64,000 nt of DNA, taken from Hsuehochloa calcarea (lineage: Eukaryota; Streptophyta; Magnoliopsida; Poales; Poaceae). This document shows, in pieces, positions 1-11,269 of the stretch; within the stretch, counting starts at the first letter, position 1; every line of letters starts with the position of its first letter. The stretch covers positions 10,655,232-10,719,231 of the forward strand of contig CM070599.1 of assembly GCA_036346395.1 (NCBI GenBank), in the 5' to 3' direction. The notes beneath the pieces were generated by a model that saw only the letters and a program-made list of their open reading frames with translations, did not search any database and had not been told where the DNA came from. The translations under genes and the position numbers were made by a program.

Positions 1-42
1 CAGATCACTCAGTTCTTACCAACCGCGTCAATCCATCCAATA
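1..42 (+). pseudogene. Promoter stub of a disrupted CAD copy
   Basis: These 42 bases match the DNA just upstream of the intact CAD gene (50176-50217) with few differences. The match includes the ACCAACC (AC-II-type) motif at 18-24 and runs up to the TATA-box position. There the similarity stops and a CACTA-type terminus begins. The matching last exon and 3'UTR of the same gene lie at 4363-4765, so this is read as the promoter edge of a second CAD copy. The duplication probably continues left of the window. Confidence 0.75.
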
Positions 43-404
43 CACTACTAGAAAACTAGGAAAAACTTATGGCCACAAATTTTACTAACGGACTCGCACC
101 GACCGTAATGTTTACTATTTTGGTCACGGGAATAGTACCCCCTCAGCAAAATTCAAATTTTACTAACGGTTTTAATACAACTCTCAAGACAAAGTATTTT
201 ACTCATGGTTACAATCGTCAGGTTAATTGTTTTGGTCTGCGTGGGAAAGATTCTGTTTGGGAAAAAAAAATGGTTGTCGCGCCCAACGAAATGGCATCGT
301 GAGCTCGCCACATATAAAAATTCACCGCATGACCTGGTTCCTCTTTCCCTGTACCAGTCCTCTCCTCTCCCAAATACCTAGCTCTCTCCAGACTAATTCG
401 CCGT

Positions 405-625
405 GCCTGCATGCCATCTCCGGCGCCCGCCATCTCCCCGCCACCTCCGCACCATCTCCGGTCACCCCGCCGCCTCCACACCATCTCCGGGTCCAAAATT
501 CCTAGCTCTCACCATCCCCAATTCGCCGCCGCCTCCACGCCATCTCTGGTTTCCCCACCGCCTCCACACCATCTCCGGGCACCCCGCCACCTCCACGCCA
601 TCTCCCCCGCCTCCACAGGCCTTCC
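405..625 (+). repeat. Proline/serine-type minisatellite inside the CACTA element
   Basis: The segment is an imperfect tandem array of about 30-bp units rich in CCGCC, CCTCCAC and CACCATCTCCGG. Several plus-strand frames stay open through it and would give Pro/Ser/His-rich peptides. That reflects base composition, and no single frame is supported as a gene. GC-rich DNA extends to about 1090 and may be a captured gene fragment, but I cannot identify a donor. Confidence 0.6.
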
Positions 626-1443
626 CTTCCTTCGCCCTCTTGCTGCGGCGGCTGTGCCCGCATCTCGAAGCTATGGTAGTTCGTCCTGGGAGCGGAGCAG
701 GGTTGCAGATTCAGGTAGGGATTCTTCTTCTCTTCTTGCTGCTGTTATTTGCCTTTTGAGAACAGGTTGCACTGTTGCAAACATGCATAATGTTCCTTGT
801 GCCGCCGCCACCGATGGTTCCTTGCTGCCGCCGCCTCCTCCTCCTGTGCCTGCCGCCGTTTCGCCTGGCCCATCCAAGCTCTCCTGCGCCACCACCTCAC
901 CCTGGTTCTTCTGGTTGAAGCTCCCCCCATGGCGCCGCCAGGTGCCGGCTCCTCTAGACTCTCCACGCCGAGCCCGCCACCACTTGTGCCACCTCTAGCT
1001 CCGATGCCGCTGCCAACTCCTCTCTCCCTCTCTTTCCCCCTCTCCATGGCGCCTCCCCTCCGGTCACCAGCGGCCCTCGGTTTTGGGATGCACCTAAGCC
1101 TTGGGCTTGGTCGGCACCGCGCCGTGGCTCGCCCCTTTCAATGCCTCCTATGGGTTTTTATCTTCCCCTCCTATTTTCCCTTCTCTACATATTTGGTTCT
1201 TTATGATTTTTGTTCGAATAGCTTCTGATGCGAGTTACTGGTCGCATGAGTACTGTGAAGGAGATAGAATGGAACAGGTTGCACTATTGTAAACATGCAT
1301 AATTTTATTTATGGGCATAGGCAAAGAATGGAACAAATGAACTTACTTTTCTGTTTATCCATAGGCGGCAGCGACAACGAACCATCGGCGGTGGCGGCGG
1401 CGGAGAACAGTCTAAGCACAAGAGTTTGATTGCAGCATGCTGC

Positions 1444-1690
1444 GAGTTTGAGGAATGGTTGTCTGATTGCAAGGATCTATTAATTAATTTAAATTGCAAA
1501 GGAGTTGGGCAATTGGAAGTTGATAGAGTTTGCAATTGTCAGGTGAGATTTGCTGGGACTGATTTTGGAGTTTGAGGAATGGTTGTTTGATTGCAAGGGT
1601 CTATTAATTAATTTAAATTGCAATGGAGTTGGACAATTGGAAGTTGACAGAGTTTCAATTGTCAAGTGAGATTAGCTGGGACTAATTTTG
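1444..1690 (+). repeat. 124-bp tandem duplication
   Basis: Bases 1444-1567 and 1568-1690 are two direct copies with only scattered substitutions and a single-base gap. Each copy includes the segment AATTAATTTAAATTGCAA and a following GGACAATTGGAAGTT-like stretch. The duplication lies in the non-coding interior of the CACTA element. Confidence 0.85.
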
Positions 1691-2214
1691 GTGTTTTCTA
1701 TTAACCTAGGGGTTGTTATCTATTCTTCTATTTTTGCCCCTCAATAATTACAGATTATATTGATTGACTTTACACTCATTTTGTGGCAGATAACATCCAT
1801 GAACTTTATCAGGTGGCTAACAGAAGAGTATGGGGATTTGACCAAGAACTGGGGATTTGGAGTTGAATATGATATCAAATCCGCCCACAGACTCCTTGCG
1901 CCTGTCTCACTGCCTCTGAGTGGTATTGGTAAGCTCCAACATATATGATTTTACTAAAATCTATTGTTCGAATGATGCATAATAAGTAATAAATATTGCA
2001 CTACGAGTAATCAAAATTATGTCCTTTTGTTGCAAATGCAATGTTATGTTGGACCAAATTTGTTCTTGTCTTACGTAGGAGTTATATCATAAACCACGTT
2101 ATGTGTTGATTGCTAAATTAATAATTATGTGCAGATTCTCTAATTTGGGCATACCATCCTATGATATTCATAACTAACACATTCAAGTTATTAAACACAT
2201 AACTATTTAATGGC

Positions 2215-3110
2215 AGATCATGAATGGATGTATATTGGCTGACAGCGTGGTAGAGTTCCTCTAATGAATGGATCGATCACACCACACAATTCTTGGACCG
2301 TGCATTCTCTAATCCAAGTTTAGTCGAAGGTGACACCATTAAGTGTCCGTGTGCAATATGTCGGAACTATTTTAGGCACAACAGGTGCACTGTTGAGTTG
2401 CACTTGAGTAAATACGGGTTTAGGGCAAATTATCAAATATGGACAACGCATGGTGAGAGCCTTGTCGTTAAGCATGATGAATTCAATGAATCTGATCAGA
2501 TGGATAATATGTTGGGTGACCTAGCCGATGACCATCCACAAGCAATTGATGAGGAGCCAAATGCCTCTGCCTAGGTTTTTTATAGGATGGTCGCTAGTGT
2601 TGATGAACTAGTCCATGAGAACACAACACATTCTTGTCTATTTGCTGTCACTCGCTTTCTAGCTATGAAGTCACAGTACAATATGTCAATTGCACACTAT
2701 AATGATATATTACAAATAATTCATTAACTTTTGCCCCTAGAGTCTAAGTTGCCCTAAGACTTCTACCTTTCGAAGAAGCTATTAGAGGGCCTTGGTATGC
2801 CATATGTGAAAATTGATGTATGCTATAATAATTGCATGCTTTATTGGAAAGATAATGAGCATGAAGACAAGTGTAACTTTTGTAATACCTCTCCATATGA
2901 TGTAGGCAAGAATAAAGTCCCACGTAAAGTACTGTGGTATCTCTCCATTACAAATAGACTACAAAGGTTATATGCACACGAGGAGACAACAAAGCTAATG
3001 TGGTCGCATAGTCGCTCCACATCTGGTAAGATGGTGCATCCATGTGATGGGGAAGCTTGGCAACAATTTGACGAGGACTTTCCAGGTTTCACAAGTGAGC
3101 GACACTAATA
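2215..3110 (+). pseudogene. TNP2-like CACTA transposase pseudogene
   Basis: Two blocks show the transposase family. At 2215-2480 (with a frame break near 2250) there is a transposase-associated domain: a DHEWMYIG-like start, then FLDRAFSNPSLVEGD, and a cysteine cluster CPCAICRN followed by the H-L-x-K-x-G-F pattern. At 2797-3108 there is the TNP2 zinc-ribbon-like segment. It has CYNNCMLYWKD, a C-x2-C pair, the KVPRKVLWY motif and the HPCDGEAWQQFD motif typical of the catalytic protein. The intervening DNA (2575-2796) has stops and shifts, and everything downstream of 3110 is lost. In intact elements this enzyme binds the termini and excises the transposon. This copy cannot be active. Confidence 0.85.
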
Positions 3111-4029
3111 CTTTTTGGTGTGTCGGAGTGACAACAAGTAGTGCAGCAGTGAGCGAGTGGACTCATATTAAGTGTTCTATCACATGGGATTAACCTGAAT
3201 CCTATTTAGTTATATGTTCATGGTAAGATGGCAATGGACTTGTCTAGAATTTTTTGTCCACGTGTGCAACCATTTTTTAAATAACAGGCTTGTCATAGAT
3301 TTCGATTGGTCTAGCTCTTCTTTTGGCACTTATAATGGTTCTAATTGTGCTTAGGCAAACTCATAATGCTAGTGTTCAGTGGGTTGCTTTAGCTCTTCTG
3401 TTAGCACTTCTAATGGTTTATTTGTGCTAAGGCAGCCATAATGTTGGCACACTTATTCACCTTACAAGAAGGGATCAGGACTGGATCCTCCCATGTGGGC
3501 TCAGCACCGAATGACAATGCCATTGATGGCAACGATGCTAAAAATGATGAAGACAACTGCAACGGTGACATTAATGGCGGCAACAAACATGATGCCAACA
3601 ACATTGACCGCGACGGATGCAACTAATTCTCCACATGATCTTTGATGATATCTTGCTAGCACTTTTGAATAGTTCAATATGAATGGTATTACTGGACTTT
3701 TAGATGGACTTACATGACTTGTATGTGATATTGGTCTTTAGGTGTATTGTGGTAATACTGGACTTTTAGATGTCTCTTGTGCAGATTACAATGTTGCTTC
3801 CTGCAAATGAACCTTATGGATGGTATTGGGCTTGAAATGATGCTATTTAAGCTTGAACTTATTTTGTGTGTGGATTGATGTATGGATGTGCATTGTGGAT
3901 TATATGATGCATGGATGTGTATGAATTAAATATTAGTGTGTGCATATGTGATCATTGACAATTTCGCTAGTTGCTAATAATTTTGTTGACAACCATGGAG
4001 TCATTTTGGTGATAGTAATACACTCAGGA
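3111..4029. other. Non-coding interior of the CACTA element
   Basis: The stretch is AT-rich with TTATGGATGG/GGATGTG-like low-complexity repeats and no credible reading frame longer than about 70 codons. I see no second transposon gene (TNP1-like) in it. Confidence 0.5.
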
Positions 4030-4360
4030 AAAAACAATTTGCTTACGGGCAAAGAACCGTCAGTTTAATTTTCTTGACGGTAATGTCCCCGTGAGCCAAA
4101 CTCGCAAACGTGATGGGCAAAACCGTTAAGTTTTATTTGCTTAACGGTAATGGTCCCGTGAGCCAAACTCGCAAACCTACGAGCAAAAACCATCAGGTCT
4201 AGTTTTCTTGACGGTTAATACCCGTAATAAAAATTCCTTTTATGGGTGGGCAACAAAACCGTCAGGTAAATGTTTATTGACGGTGAATACCCGTCAAGCA
4301 AAATCTTTTTTATAGGTGGTTCATAAAACCACCAGGAATAATTTTATTTACGGTCAACCG
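4030..4360 (+). repeat. CACTA 3' subterminal repeats
   Basis: At least five short units carry an AACCGTCAG-type motif followed 10-20 bases later by its inverted form TGACGGT. CCGTGAGCCAAACTCGCAAAC is repeated twice in this block (about 4089 and 4151). Such arrays are the transposase-binding subterminal regions of CACTA elements, which places the right end of the transposon here. Confidence 0.7.
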
Positions 4361-4362
4361 TC

Positions 4363-4765
4363 ATGACAGGAGGCATGAAGGAGACGCAGGAGATGATGGA
4401 CCTGTGCAGTGAGCACAACATCACCTGCGATATCGAGCTCGTCTCGACGGACAAAGATCAACGGTTACCGGGTCGGGTCGGGCGCGCAACGACGCCCGCT
4501 ACCGCTTCGTGGTCGACATTGGAAAGAACTCCAAGCTCTAGTAGCCGTAATATCAACGGGTGGAATGATGGATAACTGACGAGGGCGATCGATTTTTGAT
4601 TGCAGGATGTGCGAAATTGGACGATTCTGTGATTGGTTTTGTTGTTGTTCTATCTACTTAAAAGGGGGCGACGAATAACTGTGCCATTGAACTGTCTAGT
4701 GTGTACTCAAGCATTCACCTTAATTGAAATTTTATAAATAAAATATTTAGAAAGCATTTCTATGA
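4363..4765 (+). pseudogene. CAD exon 4 and 3'UTR remnant
   Basis: About 400 bp match the intact CAD gene at 51750-52155, through the last two-thirds of exon 4, the stop codon and the 3'UTR, including the AATAAA at 4737. The first 30 codons read as in the intact gene (MTGGMKETQEMMDLC). The reading frame then shifts in the segment that should encode SINEALGRLARND. Exons 1-3 and all introns are absent between here and the promoter stub at 1-42. High identity in the 3'UTR indicates a local segmental duplication, not a retrocopy. Confidence 0.93.
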
Positions 4766-5650
4766 AAATTTTGAATTTTGGACTGATTTGGCTGTATTAC
4801 GTATGAAAATTTCAAAAATAGCCTCTGTAATCTCGAAATTCCAAATTTAGCCTTCAGACCACTGGCCGCAGTCAAAGCACGCAGCAGGACTGCTACCATC
4901 CTCGATCGCGGAAGAGTACCGCCGCCGTCACCGACGGCAAAGAGTGCCACCGACTTCGTTCCGGTGTAGGCACCGCCGCCGTCGCGCGGACGGCAAAGAA
5001 GTGCTACACACGCCACGTGGCGACCACACGGACGGCCGCCGGGACCCGGTCCGACAATGCTGCTTGGGCAAAGACTCGCCGCCGTCCCGATGGCGCGAGT
5101 GCCGCCATGCAGACGTGGCGCCGCCCGACCCGGCCGATCGCTGCGGTGGGCAAGACTGCCGCCGTCCCGATGGCCGCCGACTGACCCGACGGCCGCCGCG
5201 CAAGACTCGCCGCCGCCCCGGACGGCAGCAGGCTGCCCGCGGGCAAGTGGCGCCACCGACCCGCCCGACCGGCCGCCGAGTGGGGACGCCGCCGCCGAGG
5301 ACGGCAGAGGTGCCGCCACGCCACGCCGCCGAGGCCGAGCGCAGCCGCCCGGCCGGCTCTGATGGTAGCAACCGCCGCCGTCCTCGATGGCGGCAGGTTG
5401 CTCCCACCCGCCACGCATCGAGCGCGCGCCGCCGCGCCGCCCGAGCCCGCCGCCTCCGCTCACAGGCGTGCGTGCCCGACTAGCTGCTTGCTGCTCACGT
5501 GCATAAGAAGGCCGCAACAGCTCATTCGAAGGCCGTCTGCGAGCTAGTGAGCGCGAGAGAAGGTTAGCGCTAGCGAGCGAGAGAAGTAAACGATTGCTAG
5601 AAGAGGAGGGAGAAGCGAGGCCGTATAAAAGGTATGTAGCATTCGCATCC
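4766..5650. repeat. GC-rich array of hairpin-forming units
   Basis: From about 4850 to 5480 the DNA becomes very GC-rich. It contains at least seven irregular units of the form GCCGCCGTC, a short spacer, then GACGGC or GATGGCGGC, usually followed by AAGAGTGCC (near 4923, 4976, 5080, 5158, 5212, 5290 and 5372). Each unit is self-complementary. Open frames on both strands (for example 4747-5517 minus) are arginine/proline/alanine-rich and overlap one another in several frames, so they are treated as compositional. AT-rich edges (4766-4850, 5550-5650) look like those of other repeats in the window. Confidence 0.55.
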
Positions 5651-6660
5651 AGCTGTAGTTGTAGTAAGTTTTAGCAATGTGATTATGATGTAATTAGATA
5701 AATTATAGCAACTGGGTAGTTATAATTCTGCAATGGGTGTATTTTGACTTAGTGTTCTGACGCAAAATTAAAAGACGGTGTGATTAGCAAGTAATTAGAA
5801 GACTCAGTAGTTAGCATTGTGATTAGGTCGTAATTAGTAGACATAGCAGACTTATTGTTATTAGTGTTGTCAATTTTATGTCGGTAAAAAAAATTCGTAC
5901 TGTCACGGACCTGATCATAAAATATCAAAATATTCAGAGGACATTCGGCAAAGTAGAAGTAGAATTGAAATAGAGTCACCGACGGTCGGGACCCACAGAG
6001 CGCGTTGTCTATGTACCGTTAACCAGGCATATTGACCTTCAGTCCATGCACTATGCAGTAGATGGCGCCAATGACAAACGGGTCCCACCTGTCAGTAAGT
6101 TTTTATTTCAGAAATTAAATAACAAAGAATTCTATGTAGTAGACCCCGCATGTCATTGTTATAGGCTAGGTCTAACTCGGGTATGGAAACTTAAAAATGC
6201 TTTGGGAAAATCTGAAGTGATTTATTTTCAGATCAGAATTGAAAGTTAGTTAAAAAATTCATAAATATTTTAAGTGAACTCCAAATTTAGTGAAATCAAT
6301 TTTGTTTTTTTTTTTACTTTAACTTGGAATAGGTTTGACAATTTGTAGTACCCCAGAAAATTTTGAATTTTTTTATAATAGAAATGAAATTAACTTCAAC
6401 CTTTCATGGATAGAAATATCATATGAACTCCATTGGGAATGAATAAATTTACGTTGATCTCAAAATTTTATTCCAATTGCTCATGTAAACTACATAATTT
6501 TTTGGGTCTAGTAGTATTGTGAAAAAATTTCGCGAAATATTTAAACACAAATTCGACTGAACCTGTAACTATGTAATTTTTGTGTTCAGTAGTACGTTGA
6601 ATTACGAAGAAATTACAGAAGTGTCATGAAGTTGCTCATGTGCTAGGTATTTCATGGCGA
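5651..6660. other. AT-rich intergenic DNA without a recognisable gene
   Basis: No reading frame here resembles a known protein. There are poly-T tracts (around 6305) and degenerate repeat-like segments, but I could not define element ends. Confidence 0.5.
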
Positions 6661-6670
6661 AATTCAAGAT

Positions 6671-6980
6671 ATGTTCGTGTTCCACGGGGACGGTCTCGTA
6701 CGTGACGGACCGTACGGTGCGAACCTGTCAAGTTGCGACCGCACCGTGATCCGAGCGCCGTCTCTGAAGGACATGGGCCTCTCGGAGCTAAGGCGGTGCA
6801 TGCGTTCCGCGTTCGATCGCGCCATCGAAGGAAGAAGTCGGCATCCAGTGGTGTATCCCCTGTTGCGTGTGGTGCAAAGTAGACCGCTTAGCAACTTATG
6901 AAGGTCACATGTGACGCTTCATGGGCGAATTACATGGGAGTTGTTTGCAACCCCGCTGCTGCGATATATGCGCGACCTGA
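6671..6980 (+). pseudogene. N-terminal fragment of a MULE-like or mobile-domain protein
   Basis: The frame from 6671 starts MFVFHGDGLVRDGPYG and continues SSCDRTVIRAP. This resembles the N-terminal region of rice MULE-associated proteins. The similar downstream segment (SWANYMGVVCNP, about 6915-6960) is in another frame, so the copy is shifted. The gypsy element at 6981 cuts it off. The family call is from memory of rice repeat proteins and is uncertain. A generic retroelement-carried gene is the alternative. Confidence 0.35.
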
Positions 6981-7584
6981 TATAAACGAGGTGTCCGATC
7001 TTTCGATGAGATTGATAACTATCGATTTTTGGTGGCGGTGACTCTCACGATCCGACTACAACCGTACGACAACGCTTGCGCCTTAGCAATCGCTGAACCA
7101 ACTCCGAAGTGTTATTGACCTTGCTGGAGGCGTGATCAACCTGAACACGAAGTTCAATCCCTGCGAGCAATCGAAGAACTAGCAAGAATAAGACATAGGC
7201 AATCTGATATTGCGAATATGAAGGACCAGGGGTGGCGGCCAGCGAGGTGGACGCACGCCCTAGGGTTACAAGGCCCTTGGGCCATAGTAGAGGTGGCGCA
7301 GCACCCTTCGACTCGGACTCTGATACGGATACGGACTCCTTTGATAATTTCGGCCGGTTCAGATAGAATTTGATGATGAGGTTGGATCCATTAGAAAGTA
7401 GACTTGATAAGCTTTCCACGAAGTCCAGAAACGCCCGAAACGGAGTCCGTATGAAGAAGTTACGCTAGTTTAAAGTTAGTGCTGACGCCGTAGTCCGAAT
7501 CTGACTCCAGAACGAGCCCAACTCGAACTCTTGCTTGTCTTGGACCCAAAGTGACGTGATGATCTCCATTATGCCTTCCATACA
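6981..7584 (-). repeat. 3' LTR of the gypsy element
   Basis: It matches 13673-14434 across its length, except for a block of about 165 bp that is missing after about 7225. The expected TG at the low-coordinate end has mutated to TA. The high-coordinate end is placed at CATACA because the LTR then reads TGTA...TACA on the minus strand, next to a purine-rich tract. The high end is inferred, since both copies continue into pol. Confidence 0.75.
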
Positions 7585-8172
7585 TCTCCACGACTCCGCA
7601 TGTCTCTCCATGGTCCTTTCCCATATTCCTAAGCACAATTAAATCACTTGCATTAGGTAGCGGTCTATTCTCAGTAGTATATAATCCTAGGAACGAATTC
7701 ACCTGATAATTAAGTTGGCGAGCACAAGCTCTGTAAGAGGTCCTTGTCTTGGTTGTGGTTGAGTTGTGTGTGTAGGCACGATTATATCCATGGTAGGGAT
7801 GTCCTCATCATCCTCCCTTCTTGCATTTGAGTCGCCCCCACTCAAGCTCATCCTCTTCCCCAAGTATGGCTTCAAATCTGCAATGTTAAATGTGGGACTA
7901 ACCCCAAAATCTGCAGCAGCTCAAGCTTGTATGCATTATCATTAATCTTTTCTAACACTTTGAAAGGACCATCACTCTAGGCATCGCTTTGACTTTCTCA
8001 ATTGGGAACCTATCTTTTCTCAAGTGCAACCAAACAAGATCTCCGGTTTAAAAGTTATGTGTTTTCTCCCGACTACCAAAGAAGTTTATATTTAGCATTC
8101 ATGCGCCTATATTCTCCTTGGTTGTCTCTGTATTTTTAAAATCAGTTCAAAGACGTTGTTTTGCATCAAAGT
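7585..8172 (-). pseudogene. Gypsy pol C-terminal tail
   Basis: This holds the segment after the integrase core. It includes the NIADLKPYLGEE-type motif and the acidic ESRTTQMHEGEDDED-like stretch (clearer in the second copy at 14600-14806), followed by the RARARQL-type basic motif near 7700. Short indels break it into frames. It is the end of the polyprotein and probably contributes to chromatin or DNA contacts in intact copies. Confidence 0.7.
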
Positions 8173-8938
8173 TCAATTTCTCCAAGGTGGGAGAAGCATT
8201 AAATCAATAGGAGCACGAGGCACAAAACCATAAACAACTTCAAAAGGGCACATCTTTGTAGCAGAATGCAATGACCGATTATAAGAAAACTCAATATGAG
8301 GCAAGCATTCTTCCCACATTTTTAAATTCTTTTTCAACACAGCCCTAAGCATGGTAGACAAAGTTCTATTCACAACCTCAGTTTGTCCATCAATTTGGGG
8401 ATGACAAGTAGTAGAAAATAACAGCTTAGTCTCCAATTTGGCCCATAAAGTTCTCCAAAAATGGCTAAGGAATTTAGCATCACGATCCAAACTATAGTAT
8501 TAGGCACACCATGCAAGCTAATAACTTCACGAAAGAATAAATCAAGAATATTGGTAGCGCCATCGCTTATGACAAGGTATAAAATGGGCCATCTTAGAAA
8601 ATCTATCAACAACCACAAATATGCTATCCTTTCCCTTCTTTGTCCTAGGCAATCCTAAAACAAAGTCCATCGAAATATCTTCCCACGGAATGCTAGGAAC
8701 GGGTAAAGGCATATCTAAACCATGAGGATTAAGTCGTGACTTAGCTTTTTGACATGTAGTGCAATGAGCAACGAGCGCCGACGCCCCGCCTCATCTTTGG
8801 CCAAAAGAAATGATCGCAAGTATGTCCTCTGCTTTTCTTCACACCAAAATGTCCCATTAACCCACCTCCATGTGCTTCCTGAATAACAAAGCATTTAACG
8901 GAACTAGCGTGAATGCACAACTTGTTAGCTCTAAACAC
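8173..8938 (-). pseudogene. Gypsy integrase pseudogene
   Basis: The N-terminal zinc-binding part is at 8741-8938, with EAHGGGLMGHFG, then FFWPKM and a degraded cysteine pair. The catalytic core follows. An R-DAKFLSHFW segment carries the second aspartate region, and DGQTEVVNRTL supplies the conserved glutamate (8173-8490). CPFEVVYGFVP closes the core. Frames change near 8370-8490 and between the zinc and core parts, so no functional protein is made. Integrase normally joins the cDNA to the host chromosome. Confidence 0.88.
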
Positions 8939-8965
8939 AAATCCATCATTAATGATAAATTTATT

Positions 8966-10189
8966 TCATATTTTCCCTTCTTCACAATTCAACAATATTT
9001 CTGCAAAATCAGCATCGTGCATATATTGCTCTTTAATAGTCTCTAATCCAAAAATTTTAAAGCCAAGTTGTGATAACATGGCATATCTCCTACACAAAGC
9101 ATCAGCAATAACATTCTCCTTTCCCTTCTTGTGTTTTATGACATAGGGAAAAGACTCAATAAATTCAACCCACTTTGCATGTCTACGGCTCAATTTACCT
9201 TGACTTGAATATGCTTTAGAGATTCATGATCAGAATGTGTAACAAAATCTTTGGACCATAAATAATGTTGCCAAGTTTCTAAGGTTCGAAAGAGGGCATA
9301 TAACTCTTTATCATAAGTAGAATAGTTCAAACTAGGCCCACTCAATTTCTCACTGAAGTATGCTATAGGTTTGCCTTCTTGTAACAACACACCACCTAAA
9401 CCAATTCCGCTTGCATCACATTCTAACTCAAAAGTCTTATTGAAATCAGGGAGTTGGAGTAGAGGTGCATGTGTTAACTTATCTTTCAATGTGGTAAAGG
9501 CATTCTCCTGTGTGGTGCCCCAAACAAATGGCACGCCCTTCTTGGTAAGCTCATTCAATGGTGCGCGATAGTGCTTGAAATCCTTCACAAAGCTGGTAGA
9601 ACCCAAAGAAGTCCTAAAGCTCCGCACTGCAGGACCGTGTTAGAGTCGGCCAACTCAGTATTGCTTCAACCTTGGCTTGATCAACTTCAATTCCTTGTGG
9701 AGTAACAACATAGCCAAGAAACGCGACTCGAGCGGTGCAAAAGGTGCACTTCTCAAGGTTACCAAATAGACGTGCATCACGTAAAACCTTAAAAACAGCA
9801 CGTAAATGGCCCAGATGTTCCTCTAATGATTTGCTATATATCAATATATCATCAAAATAAACCACCACAAATCTACCAATGAAAGCACGCAAAACCTCAT
9901 TCATTAGTCTCATGAAAGTACTAGGAGCATTAGTTAAACCAAAAGGCATTACTAACCACTCATATAACCCGAACTTAGTTTTAAAAGCCATTTTCCATTC
10001 ATCGCCTAATTTCATGCGGATTTGATGATAACCACTACGCAAATCAACCTTGGAAAAGACAACAGAGCCACTCAATTCATCAAGCATATCATCTAACCTA
10101 GGAATAGGATGACGATACCTAATGGTGATATTATTAATTGCTCTACAATCCACACACATGCGCCATGATCCATCTTTCTTTGGTACCAA
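8966..10189 (-). pseudogene. Gypsy reverse transcriptase-RNase H pseudogene
   Basis: The reverse transcriptase (9614-10189) shows MVPKKDGSWRMCVDCRAIN, KVDLRSGYHQIRM, FGLTNAPSTFMRLMN and the catalytic YFDD box. RNase H (9190-9627) is in another frame. It shows ECDASGIGLGGVL and LSGPSLNYSTYDKEL, with the tail FPYVIKHKKGKENVIADAL at 8966-9193. Frameshifts lie near 9620 and 9190. Order RT, RNase H, integrase is diagnostic of Ty3-gypsy. Confidence 0.95.
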
Positions 10190-10625
10190 AATGACCTAAT
10201 AAAGACAAGGGCTAAGAGATTCGCAAGACATACCCTTTATCCAAAGAACTCTTGAACTTGGCGCTGAATTTCTTTAGTTTCTTCCGATTGGTCCTATATG
10301 GTGCTCGGTTGGGCAATGATGCACCGGGATTAAATCAATTTGATGCTCAATCCGACGGAAGCGGTGGCCCCCGCGGATGTCCTTTGGAAAGACATCTTTG
10401 TACTCCTGCAAAATGTTAGTGATAGCAGGTGGCAAAGAAGAAGGTATATCCTCAAATGAAAACAATGCTTCTTTGCAAATTAATGCGTAGCAAATGTAAT
10501 TACTAGCATCCAGCTTGAGTCATATCAGATTTGGTAGCAAGAAAACAAGCACCTTTCAATTTAATTTTTTATTTTTGTCATGAACAGATTTAGGTTCTTT
10601 CTTTTATGTTGCTCAAGCTCTTTTG

Positions 10626-11221
10626 CTACAATCTGATTTTCGCCTTAGTATTCTCCTTCTCTCTTCTAGCTCTAGCAAGGTCATCTTTAACAATTTGTTC
10701 AGGAGTCATAGGATGCAGCACAATTTTCTTTCCCTTGAACATGAGAGAGTATTGATTATTCTTACCATGATGTATACAATGAGTATCGTATTGCCAAGGT
10801 CTTCCTAATAATAATGAACAAGCTTGCATAGGAACAACGTCGCAATCAACATAATCATGGTATGAACCCATAGAAAATGTATTCTCACCATCCGTGTTAC
10901 CTTCAACTTACCATTGTCGTTGAACCATTGAATATGGTATGGGTGGGGATGAGGTTTAGTCGACAACGCAAGCTTCTCCACCATATCCATACTCGCCAAA
11001 TTGTTGCAACTCCCACCATCAACAATTATGCGAACGGAACGCTCCTTGACAACGCCCTTGATTTGGAATAAATTATGGCGCCGATTCGCTTCAGATGAGA
11101 TACTTGAGCACTTAGTACGCGCTGCACTATAATGCTCAAATACTTGTCGGCCTCTTGGCGCCAACATGTTCCTCCTCATGGTTAGATTTATCATCATGTC
11201 CCGCAGGTCATTTGCAAGCAT
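10626..11221 (-). pseudogene. Gypsy aspartic protease region
   Basis: The protein from 10805-11221 contains GVVKERSVRIIVDGGSCNNL. The DGGS replaces the usual D-T/S-G protease triad, as in some plant gypsy lineages. It is followed by HPYHIQWF. The next block, in another frame, has DYVDCDVVPMQACSLLLGRPWQ, the downstream part of the protease domain. A linker to RT follows at 10274-10465 (DVFPKDIRGG). Confidence 0.8.
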
Positions 11222-11269
11222 AGCATATGTTTCATCATCTAAATCACTAGCGAGAAATACCCACCATCA

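Larger units (their letters stand above)
43..4362 (+). mobile_element. Decayed CACTA (En/Spm) DNA transposon inserted in a CAD copy
   Basis: The left end begins CACTACTAGAAAA, the canonical terminal sequence of plant CACTA elements. It is preceded by ATA, a plausible 3-bp target site. Both flanks carry short repeated subterminal motifs built around ACGGT/ACCGT (about 80-230 and 4030-4355). The interior encodes degraded TNP2-type transposase (2215-3110). The expected 3' terminus, ending in a reverse-complement CACTA sequence, is absent. The subterminal block at 4355 runs directly into CAD exon 4. A deletion therefore seems to have removed the transposon tip together with CAD exons 1-3 and part of exon 4. 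Confidence 0.8.

Noticed and set aside
403..998. Proline-rich frames in the CACTA interior
   Set aside because: They are produced by a 30-bp minisatellite, are open in several frames at once, and show no protein family pattern.
4747..5517. Long 256-codon minus-strand frame
   Set aside because: It lies in the GC-rich hairpin array, overlaps several other long frames on both strands, and has Arg/Gly/Ala-biased composition with no domain.
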